From IMG/VR virus record IMGVR_UViG_3300044858_002601, positions 1 to 31,325 of that record: a DNA stretch of 31,325 nucleotides; one strand, given 5' to 3'. Positions 25,001 through 30,818 of the stretch are shown in pieces. Source of the stretch: a virus. A model generated the notes under the pieces. It worked only from the letters and a program-made list of their open reading frames with translations, ran no database searches and had not been told where the DNA came from. The translations under genes and the position numbers were made by a program. The number at the start of each line of letters is the position of its first letter. Positions within the stretch are counted from its first letter, which is position 1.

Positions 25001-25774
25001 ATCGGCGCATTTTACACTTATGCAAATACAAAAATTGGTACGAATGCCAATAATAATATTATTGCAAGCAATATTATCTCTACTGGGTCCGGAGTGTTCC
25101 GCGGTCCGTACGACGAGAACTCAATATTGAGTGGAGTGTTTGTTGGTAATACTGGTACCGCACCGGGTATAACACCACGAGTAGGATTTTTTAACGGCAA
25201 CACTCAACAGAACTGGCAAATTGACAACAATGGTGGTGTATTCCGTTGGTTTGTTCCAGGTTCTGTTAAACTGAGTTTGTACCCTAACGGTAATGTTGAT
25301 CTAACAGGATCGGTTACTGTCAATGGTAAACGAGCGGTCAATGGTCCTGCCTTCAGCGCCTACGCTAATGCCACACCACAGACTATAACAACAGGTAGCC
25401 AACAAAAAGTTCTATTCCAAACAGAAGAATTTGATACAGATAACTGCTATGCCAGCTCAACATTCACTCCTACAGTAGAAGGTTACTATCAATTGAATGC
25501 TGAAGTTCGACTGGATGGTGCAAGCGGTACTGGTGAAATGATGATTGTTATTTGGAAGAATGGTGCAGAGCATAAGCGTGGCACAAACCAACAAGGCACA
25601 CAAATTGCCGCAAACTTTTGGGCCATGACTGTTAGCTCATTGGTGTACGCCAATGGTACTACTGACTTTTTTGAAATATATGTTCAACACGGTGCTGGTG
25701 TTAGTAGAACTGTTACCGCAGTAGACTCCCCTAATATTACTTGGTTTAACGGCGCAATGGTGCGCGGCGCATAA
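22016..25774 (+). CDS. Tail fibre with helical repeats and C-terminal C1q-like domain
   Basis: The 1252-residue protein starts LTRTRFIQANTALAKIQDPITVLN. It has an early IPSSNVEYDLGTSTNRFRSIWVSG block, a block related to the giant fibre (DVGFLINRDSGL...VIYWSEAGSEF), five TGAL-type modules, and three (G)xYWxGNG segments followed by SSSPGGASGQIQYN or similar. GAYQIFANANVSSLQTQIFASD repeats (25 residues, about 596-700) are the only strongly helical part and may be a coiled-coil shaft. The last 140 residues (about 1113-1252: FSAYANATPQTI, VLFQTEEFDTDN, FTPTVEGYYQLNAEV, MIVIWKNGAEHKRG) match the C1q/TNF-like jelly-roll fold, a known phage fibre tip. The binding site before the ATG is weak. First gene of its operon. 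Probable receptor-binding or side fibre. Confidence 0.87.
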   Translation: MGLTRTRFIQANTALAKIQDPITVLNSESTIANIDVGFLINRDSGLSANSVIYWSEAGSEFVTALTANTGIPDANIVVSSYANLKLGSVFGNIGGGNDQANVYITGSLIPSSNVEYDLGTSTNRFRSIWVSGNTIYIGRESISVDGSGTWSFSSGNMIINIGENVPFNSPSMTTGNLTVTSIFDASTIIASNVTVTSNLTIQGTQFIANTTDVAFVDSKIELHTLPNLAPLTSDDGRDIGFKFHYYKTEDEHAFLGWRNSTGYLEWFDSGREGVGNVFTGNTYGTIKSGGLILANTTTSTSATTGALQVAGGVGIAGNLYVNNVGDVSANVGAIIAFVDVLDANIGSFQIYANANLSTQTENISNITSTANTNTAAYISTYTGNIGAGNVSVVSNVFADRLFTNTGLYWYGNGATFSSSPGGASGQIQYNNAGSFDGSQLLFYAGSGNLVATATTVSTSINTGGLVLKGGLGVNGNIFAGGLNGTLYGSLFIGTTDINYNRSSGEQTLTGVGIDGTAGTATNAVNTQVSSNISSGTAYVTFVSVTSGNTAQNVNTSLTYNPNTGNLQAYGVFTDTGIYWAGNGAIYGSTDEILRANVGAYQTFANANVSSLQTQIFASDANIGAYQIFANANVSSLQTQIFASDANIGAYQIFANSNSAAQATSINTINANLGAYQIFANANVSSLQTQIFASDANIGAFYNYANTKIGTNTNSNLVVVSTTQSTSATTGALVVAGGLGVGANVTFAGNTTSAGKLIITEDTDALPYVMGSGAFHVAGGISIGKDLWVGGNIWVNNVISQTSTILQVSEPLVYLFPNSASYNYDIGAFSEIPVGGIPKYTGIVRSVQSGEWVFFSNIANQPTSGSVGITEANVIYDPVKVGNLVVSNTTISSSTTTGALIVRGGAGITGNVYADALRTTTGIYWAGNGNPIAGITYTASASSPAGSSNGDQWYDTVNDILYEYIFDGTSSYWVDIQTSVIAANASTAITDGINANIGAFYTYANTKIGTNANNNIIASNIISTGSGVFRGPYDENSILSGVFVGNTGTAPGITPRVGFFNGNTQQNWQIDNNGGVFRWFVPGSVKLSLYPNGNVDLTGSVTVNGKRAVNGPAFSAYANATPQTITTGSQQKVLFQTEEFDTDNCYASSTFTPTVEGYYQLNAEVRLDGASGTGEMMIVIWKNGAEHKRGTNQQGTQIAANFWAMTVSSLVYANGTTDFFEIYVQHGAGVSRTVTAVDSPNITWFNGAMVRGA
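23801..24100 (+). repeat. 75-bp in-frame tandem repeats in fibre gene
   Basis: Four 75-base units begin at 23801, 23876, 23951 and 24026. The first two are almost identical, the third is diverged in its second half, and the fourth is close to the first two. Each encodes 25 residues (NIGAYQIFANANVSSLQTQI plus FASDA). A fifth, shortened unit follows at 24101 and a related one lies near 24990. Confidence 0.94.
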
Positions 25775-25783
25775 GGATAAACA

Positions 25784-26518
25784 ATGTCATTTCCAATTGG
25801 TCCAGTTAATAATCAAACAACAGTTGTAAACGGTATTACCTATGTTTACAGTTCTGCAAATAATGCATGGACTAGAGTTACTGCTAATAATATCACTGTT
25901 ACTGGAAATGTTACAGCAAATAGGCTCGTTACTGAACAGGGTGTATTTTGGTCAGGCAATGGTGCTGCATTCAGTTCAGGCGGCGGCGGAAGTTATGGCA
26001 ATGTGGAACTTACTGCTAACTTATCAACTGGATTTACTGCAAGTATTGTTCCTGCTGCGAACTTGACTTACAGTCTAGGATCAGCCACAGCATGGTGGGA
26101 TACATTTTACGGTATATCAACTCAAGCCAGATATGCTGACTTGGCAGAAAATTATCAAGCCGACGACAATTATGACCCGGGTACTGTTTTATGTTTTGGT
26201 GGACCCAGCGAAGTCACAATTTCAACTGTATCTCATGACACAGCAGTGGCTGGCGTAGTTTCCACTAATCCTGCACATTTAATGAATGGAGCATTAAATG
26301 GTTCTAACGTTATACCGCTTGCACTACAAGGAAGAGTTCCGTGTCTTGTTAAAGGCCCGGTAAACAAAGGTACAGTTGTTGTTACAAGTAATATCGCAGG
26401 AGTGGCCCAAGCTCTTGATATGAGACACTATCAACCAGGATGTGTAATTGGTAAGAGCCTAGATATAATTCCAGATGACTCAATACAAAAAATTGAAGTA
26501 GTGGTTGGGAGATGTTAA
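25784..26518 (+). CDS. Short tail fibre with C-terminal ARYADLAENY domain
   Basis: The 244-residue protein follows the C1q fibre by nine bases behind AAGGAT. The N-terminal part (VNNQTTVVNGITYVYSSANNAWTRV, about 7-32) is a short carbohydrate-binding-style hairpin often seen at the head of phage fibre proteins. It is followed by a VFWSGNGAAFSSGGGG segment, a VPAANLTYSLGSATAWWDTFYG block, and the C-terminal domain from Ala115 (ARYADLAENYQAD, GTVLCFGG, VAGVVSTNPAHLMNG, LALQGRVPCLVKG, IEVVVGRC). The last domain is the same as that of the 421-residue fibre. It looks like a minimal version of that fibre. The final Cys is unusual beside the Met of its relative. Its stop codon shares one base with the next start. 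Confidence 0.84.
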   Translation: MSFPIGPVNNQTTVVNGITYVYSSANNAWTRVTANNITVTGNVTANRLVTEQGVFWSGNGAAFSSGGGGSYGNVELTANLSTGFTASIVPAANLTYSLGSATAWWDTFYGISTQARYADLAENYQADDNYDPGTVLCFGGPSEVTISTVSHDTAVAGVVSTNPAHLMNGALNGSNVIPLALQGRVPCLVKGPVNKGTVVVTSNIAGVAQALDMRHYQPGCVIGKSLDIIPDDSIQKIEVVVGRC

Positions 26519-27288
26519 TGACAGTAATACAAAAAATTTATAGAAAAGATATCTTGGCTGAATCTGTAAATTTAGTAGGATTATATATTGAAGATGAGTG
26601 GAAGTACCTGTCTGAAGATATTAATATTCCACAATTTCAGAATTTGTCAGAGCATGCTGTAGTTGTTGGTAACGGTATAACTGCTAATCAATTTGATCTC
26701 ACTAATTTCCTACCATACAGAGAATCTACACCTTGGGGAGCTGTTACCCCCTGGGTTTCAAAAAGGCAGCGAAGAAATTTCTTTACATACGGTTGCAATG
26801 CAATTTATAGAAATTTTAAGCTTGATTTTGTCTCGTGTACCGGGAAAGGCATTATTCAAGAAATTGCAGAAACCACGAGAGACAAAACAGGAACATTATT
26901 TTACGCTGGTTCAAAATATTTAGAACAGTATCCTGGCGAATTTAGTTTTCTACCACAGAATCCAGATTTTAACTCAGGAGCCATGTCAGCTTACATGGCT
27001 GCGTTTGATGGTCATAAAAGAATTTACATGTTGGGTTTTGACGGGATAGACTCGGTCAATGACAACTATAACATGTTTGCAGGAACTGATAATTATCCGG
27101 TATCAGATTACCCCACCAACGAAGAATATTGGGTACGCAGTCTCAACACCATAATGGAAGTGTATTCAGACGCTGAATTCATTAGAGTTTGCCCAACTAA
27201 AAACTTTAGACAACCAGATATGTGGAGAAATAATTTAAACTATAGACAAATTGATTTTAGACAATTTGTGTCTGAGGCTGACCTATAA
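26518..27288 (+). CDS. Putative glycosyltransferase, DUF115/GT42-like
   Basis: The ATG at 26518 is chosen over one at 26512 because GGGAG (26507-26511) is then six bases upstream; it overlaps the previous TAA by one base. The product is 256 residues. It has a Rossmann-like opening strand VVVGNG (about 48-53), a TYGCNAIYRNFKLDFVSC segment, and the signature SGAMSAYMAAFDGHKRIYML followed by GFDGID (about 153-178). This Ser-Gly...Ala...Gly...Ile-Tyr-Leu-x-Gly-x-Asp pattern is typical of DUF115 (MptE-like) and GT42 sialyltransferase-like proteins. Activity, donor and acceptor are unknown, and a non-glycosyl role is possible. It is the last gene of a fibre operon, so an acceptor on the fibres or host surface is a reasonable inference. 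It overlaps the oppositely transcribed Nudix gene by 32 bases. Confidence 0.6.
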   Translation: MTVIQKIYRKDILAESVNLVGLYIEDEWKYLSEDINIPQFQNLSEHAVVVGNGITANQFDLTNFLPYRESTPWGAVTPWVSKRQRRNFFTYGCNAIYRNFKLDFVSCTGKGIIQEIAETTRDKTGTLFYAGSKYLEQYPGEFSFLPQNPDFNSGAMSAYMAAFDGHKRIYMLGFDGIDSVNDNYNMFAGTDNYPVSDYPTNEEYWVRSLNTIMEVYSDAEFIRVCPTKNFRQPDMWRNNLNYRQIDFRQFVSEADL

Positions 27289-27703
27289 CGGTTTCTGCAG
27301 TTAAAATTTTATTAATTATACTTTGAAAACTAAATGTTCTCCATACGCCAGGGTGCAATGGTTTAGGATGATCATTTATTGCAGTCCATGCATATCCACG
27401 ATGTTCATCATTGAGTTGTGGAACAAATTCGTCGGCAACTACTAGCAAATAAGTATGGTATTCAAAATTTGTATTGTCTGCTGTAAATTTTTCAAGAGGA
27501 ATTATTTTTTCAACATCAATGAATCCAATTTCTTCGACTATCTCTCTACGGAGGGCCTCAACGAGCGATTCTCCGGGCTCTACACCTCCGCCTACTAATC
27601 CCCATGATCCAGCATGTCTTTTTTGATTTCTTAGTAAAAACAGATATCTTTTTGTTGCGCGACTATAAATTAAGGCTCCGCAGCCTATATGATAATGCTC
27701 CAC
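27257..27703 (-). CDS. Nudix hydrolase
   Basis: The 148-residue protein has a complete Nudix box, G-x5-E-x7-R-E-I-x-E-E-x-G-F, at residues 39-61 (GGVEPGE ... RREIVEEIGF), with the metal-binding Glu residues present. The family hydrolyses nucleoside diphosphates linked to another moiety; the substrate (nucleotide sugar, dinucleotide, capped RNA end, oxidised nucleotide) cannot be told. The C-terminal part has aromatic residues (YAWTAINDHPKPLHPGVWRTF). It starts at a GTG behind GAGGTG and overlaps the end of the gp15-like gene by 19 bases, so it is translated with the neck and tail completion proteins. Its last 32 bases overlap the end of the convergent glycosyltransferase-like gene. A Nudix gene in the neck operon is an odd location for T4-like phages. 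Confidence 0.9.
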   Translation of the reverse strand: MEHYHIGCGALIYSRATKRYLFLLRNQKRHAGSWGLVGGGVEPGESLVEALRREIVEEIGFIDVEKIIPLEKFTADNTNFEYHTYLLVVADEFVPQLNDEHRGYAWTAINDHPKPLHPGVWRTFSFQSIINKILTAETVIGQPQTQIV

Positions 27704-29043
27704 TCACCACCTCGATAAACACCTTCTACTGATTTGACCCATTCTTGTCCAGTCCAACGGTACTGAACACCTGTTAAGGTATTGGTTACATATTCTGTGT
27801 TTGGCTCTACGCCACTATCAAACACCACTTGCCACAGTGATCCATTATATTCAACGATGTCATTTGAGTAAGCAACTAAATTTCCCCATATTACACTACC
27901 TTCTGTATTGCCTGCATTTCCAATATCGTCGGTTAGTAAATATCTAGTGCCAGTTGAGGGAGATAATAAGTCGCTGTCTACTTTAACTCGTTGAGGATTA
28001 ATAATGGCATTTACAGGTTGCAAGGTGTTACTTGGTTGCGTATCTTCAAACGGATCAAATAATAAAATATACGGATCAGCTGGATGGTAGGCAATTGTAC
28101 CTATCAATTCTGTGCCAGTGGGTAGCGCCAATCTTATTTCTGTAGTGCCGGTAACCAGTGTTCCATAAATTTCAATTACACTCCTCCAGGTAGCCGGCGG
28201 CGGTACAGCGATTATGGCATTGTTGCCGTCTACTAATTCTTGTGGTTTAAGTAATTGTAATTGATTACCCGAGTAAAATAACCCATAGTCCAACGGAGTC
28301 ACATATCGTCGAGATACCAAATTAGCTAGAACGGTATTCTCGTCAAATGCACCTTGCTCGTCATATATACTGCCAATGAATTTTTGAATAACTCCAAGAC
28401 GCTTGACCTTGGCTGGAGCCGATATCCAAATTGGCATCATAAATGTCAATGATGCTACATCAATTGGTTCTTCGGAACCAGCTGGTACAGATCTTGAAGT
28501 CCATAATACATTTGTTAGCTGAACATAACTCAAACTGGTCCAATCAATATAATTGTCTGTACTTTGTATTTCAAAACTAGGATTAAACAACACAGCCAAT
28601 TGTTCGATCAGCTGCATTTTTTGTTCAGTATTACTGGTCCATATATCTAGTTTTACTTCTAGATTGTAAGGGACCGGCATCAATCTTTCGATTGTATAAC
28701 TATCACCTTGTTGATTGGTGTACAACCCAGTTTCGGCGTCATATTGTCTTTCACGCAACTGCATTTTACTTACGAAGTATGGTTCTTGTACACGAGTTTG
28801 GTCGTAAGTAAACGCACTTATATAAGCACTCATAGCCGGGACTGCGTTCATTATGTTTTCGCTGTTTTGTCTTAGTATGGTAGCAGCCTGTCTACTAGGG
28901 TCGCCATAATAAACTGGCACCCTTTGCAATGTTCTTGTGCCGTCTTGATTTTTACCAAACTCTACCTCAAAGTTACTGACAATTCTCATAAATTGTACAA
29001 GAAACCGTCTTATTTGTGCATCATAAAAAAATTGTTGAGCCAT
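27685..29043 (-). CDS. 15: Tail sheath stabiliser and completion protein, gp15-like
   Basis: The N-terminal FFYDAQIRRFLVQFMRIVSNFEVEF and RVPVYYGD correspond to the start of T4 gp15 (FYNSSFRRY, LFSNIQIKR, IRVPITYAS). Further on, VPYNLEVKLDIWTSNTEQKMQLIEQLAVLFNPSFEI matches the gp15 block with EQILPYFQPHF, and SLTFMMPIWISAPAKVKR matches the later strand region. T4 gp15 caps the tail tube and sheath at the neck as a hexamer. At 452 residues this protein is far longer than T4 gp15 (272). The extra C-terminal part (from about 270) is beta-rich and ends in YRWTGQEWVKS, a motif also found in the gene upstream. The start ATG overlaps the previous TAA by one base (TAATG). It is transcribed against the fibre genes. 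Confidence 0.85.
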   Translation of the reverse strand: MAQQFFYDAQIRRFLVQFMRIVSNFEVEFGKNQDGTRTLQRVPVYYGDPSRQAATILRQNSENIMNAVPAMSAYISAFTYDQTRVQEPYFVSKMQLRERQYDAETGLYTNQQGDSYTIERLMPVPYNLEVKLDIWTSNTEQKMQLIEQLAVLFNPSFEIQSTDNYIDWTSLSYVQLTNVLWTSRSVPAGSEEPIDVASLTFMMPIWISAPAKVKRLGVIQKFIGSIYDEQGAFDENTVLANLVSRRYVTPLDYGLFYSGNQLQLLKPQELVDGNNAIIAVPPPATWRSVIEIYGTLVTGTTEIRLALPTGTELIGTIAYHPADPYILLFDPFEDTQPSNTLQPVNAIINPQRVKVDSDLLSPSTGTRYLLTDDIGNAGNTEGSVIWGNLVAYSNDIVEYNGSLWQVVFDSGVEPNTEYVTNTLTGVQYRWTGQEWVKSVEGVYRGGEWSIII

Positions 29044-30428
29044 TAGTTATCTGCCTTGGGTCTTAGAGCTTGACTTAAACTTTGTCTCACTGAAACATTA
29101 CCGCTGTTATTGGTAAAGGTATCAGTGTTGTTGATAAAACCACTGCGAAGTGTTTGACTGTTTGGTCCAGGGGTCAATGTTGTTCTTACATTGTCTTCCA
29201 TCTTGACCCAACGACGACCGTCCCATCTAAACAATCTATTAGGTAAGTAATCTGTTCTTAATGCGTAATCGCCAACTAGAGGATTACTAGGAAAGGCAAT
29301 GCCTGAGAATACTGGCAAGCCGTTTGGTGCTCCACCTGTACCAGTTAGATAACCTTGTACAGTTGCATCGGGAGTTACGATACCGCTATCTGGACTTATT
29401 ATATTACCATCTGCTGTGTAGTCTGCATTATCTGCTGTTACCCCAGTGGGATCACCAGGACCTCCGGTAGGGTCAGTTGGCTTAACGTATAGTGTGCTTA
29501 TGTCATAGCCACTGTAAGGAACATTGGTTTCTGCTTCACGCAGTATGGCATCGTTTATTTCTATATATTTGTTTATAATACTAGAAACATTGCCTAACGT
29601 GACATTACCAGTGTTGCCAGTGATAGGATCGCTGTCAACTTTGATTTGATTTAGTATATCTTTGTATTCTTGGCTATCAGTTAACGGATTGATCTTTACA
29701 CGCCATAGGTGCGGCCACCAAGTGGCTGAATAACCTTCGGCTGCATTGTTACAATCGCTGATTACATAATACCTTTTGAGTGCAACAGGTAGACTATCAT
29801 CCAATGGATAGTAATCTTTTAAATGCATTAGTTCGATTACATCGCCGGGCATTAATTTACGACCAAGAGTGGCTACCATGTCATTGATATGAAATACCAT
29901 AAACAATGTTCCGGTCTGTAAAAACATACCAAATTGACTAAGATCAAATGTTATATCTTGAGTTTGATATATACCGCGCATGCTATACACATCTGGGTCG
30001 TATTTTCTGTCTCTGTTTTCTAAAAACAGTAAATCCTGAATGTTCAAGGCAGATTGATTTACATAACTGGGCTTGGCTGCATCTGTGTAAAATTTTACTG
30101 ACGCTCCAGTTCCTAAAGCAGCAGTGGTATTTGCACTGAGAGTAACAGTTGTTGCAGTTTTTGCTGCCACTTTGGTTCCAGTGGTAACACCTGATGCAGT
30201 CACAAACATGCCTAAATCAATGTCCGAAGTATTGGCAAATGCAAGTGTGGAACCAGGTGTGCCTTGTGCACCGCTGGTGGTTTTTGAGAGATTTTGTTCA
30301 GTGGTACCAAGATACTTGTGAACAAGAATACCAGTACCACCTACCGTAAACATTTCACTAATGTTACGGTCCATGTATTTGTAATCGTTAGTATGAGCTC
30401 CGTCTTTCCAAAGCGATAATCTTGGCAC
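29043..30428 (-). CDS. 14: Neck protein, gp14-like (tentative)
   Basis: The 461-residue protein starts at a GTG behind AGGAAAAG. Its core (about residues 119-265: NIQDLLFLENRDRKYDPDVY, ITFDLSQFGMFLQTGTLFMVFHI, GRKLMPGDVIELMHLKDYYP, YYVISDCN, WWPHLWRVKINPL) looks like the neck protein found next to gp15 in T4-like marine phages. The position directly before gp15 matches gene 14 in T4. Residues about 48-115 are a Ser/Thr/Ala/Gly-rich beta insert that splits the core. The C-terminal part includes LFRWDGRRWVKMEDNVRTTL, sharing RWxGxxWVK with gp15. At 461 residues it is much longer than T4 gp14 (256). Direct sequence similarity to T4 gp14 is too weak for me to be certain; gp13 is an alternative. 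Confidence 0.55.
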   Translation of the reverse strand: MPRLSLWKDGAHTNDYKYMDRNISEMFTVGGTGILVHKYLGTTEQNLSKTTSGAQGTPGSTLAFANTSDIDLGMFVTASGVTTGTKVAAKTATTVTLSANTTAALGTGASVKFYTDAAKPSYVNQSALNIQDLLFLENRDRKYDPDVYSMRGIYQTQDITFDLSQFGMFLQTGTLFMVFHINDMVATLGRKLMPGDVIELMHLKDYYPLDDSLPVALKRYYVISDCNNAAEGYSATWWPHLWRVKINPLTDSQEYKDILNQIKVDSDPITGNTGNVTLGNVSSIINKYIEINDAILREAETNVPYSGYDISTLYVKPTDPTGGPGDPTGVTADNADYTADGNIISPDSGIVTPDATVQGYLTGTGGAPNGLPVFSGIAFPSNPLVGDYALRTDYLPNRLFRWDGRRWVKMEDNVRTTLTPGPNSQTLRSGFINNTDTFTNNSGNVSVRQSLSQALRPKADN

Positions 30429-30447
30429 AATCTTTTCCTGTTATCTA

Positions 30448-30455
30448 GTATTTAG
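30448..30455 (-). promoter_or_regulatory. T4-type late promoter box for the minus-strand neck operon
   Basis: On the minus strand CTAAATAC lies 19 bases before the GTG start of the gp14-like gene, the same spacing as the plus-strand boxes at 7105, 10744 and 21987. The transcript would have a leader of about a dozen bases that still contains AGGAAAAG. Confidence 0.6.
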
Positions 30456-30467
30456 CGGACACCAAAA

Positions 30468-30496
30468 TTGACACAAATTAGGTCGTGCTATATACT
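30468..30496 (+). promoter_or_regulatory. Sigma70-type promoter, near consensus
   Basis: TTGACA (30468-30473) and TATACT (30491-30496) are separated by exactly 17 bases. Transcription would be expected to start about seven bases after the -10 box, at or beside the ATG at 30502. A second TATACT lies at 30496-30501. It faces away from the late box at 30448, so the short gap is a divergent early/late promoter region. Confidence 0.78.
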
Positions 30497-30501
30497 ATAC
30501 T

Positions 30502-30783
30502 ATGAGTGATTTTAATTCTCTGTCGGATTGGCCCGCAATAGACAGTCAAATTAGACGCAACCTATGGGCCATGTACAACTTGACTAACAAACGCCAAATG
30601 GAGCGTATGTATAGAAACTTGGAGTCAAGTGTAACCAAATTAAGCCAACTAAATGTAGAGCGCCGTAAATACGGGCACTCTGTGCGCTACAACGAACAGT
30701 TAGCAAAAGTGCAACAAGAGTTGCAAGAATTGCAAGGGTGGCTTATGTTTGCAACATTACTTGACGAAAAACCCAAAGAATAG
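30502..30783 (+). CDS. Small helical protein, unknown, possibly leaderless mRNA (93 residues)
   Basis: The protein is almost fully helical: WPAIDSQIRRNLWAMYNLTN, then MERMYRNLESSVTKLSQLNVERR, then YNEQLAKVQQELQELQGWLM, with coiled-coil heptads in the second half. I do not recognise a family. There is no ribosome binding site before the ATG, and the near-consensus promoter is so close that the transcript should begin at or within a base or two of the start codon, so translation is probably leaderless. The next in-frame ATG would remove 23 residues. The -35 box of the following gene's promoter lies inside its 3' end. The promoter type suggests early expression, unlike the rest of the window. 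Confidence 0.75.
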   Translation: MSDFNSLSDWPAIDSQIRRNLWAMYNLTNKRQMERMYRNLESSVTKLSQLNVERRKYGHSVRYNEQLAKVQQELQELQGWLMFATLLDEKPKE

Positions 30784-30789
30784 TATAAT
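30761..30789 (+). promoter_or_regulatory. Sigma70-type promoter inside the end of the upstream gene
   Basis: TTGACG (30761-30766) and TATAAT (30784-30789) are 17 bases apart. The -35 box is within the last codons of the 93-residue gene and the -10 box directly follows its stop. The expected start, near 30796, gives a leader of about 23 bases containing AAGGAG. Confidence 0.82.
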
Positions 30790-30818
30790 TATATTTTGTA
30801 CAACTCAAGGAGTCTGCT

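Noticed and set aside
26512-26514. ATG at 26512 as start of the DUF115/GT42-like gene
   Set aside because: It lies directly against GGGAG with no spacer, whereas ATG 26518 has six bases and forms the typical TAATG coupling.
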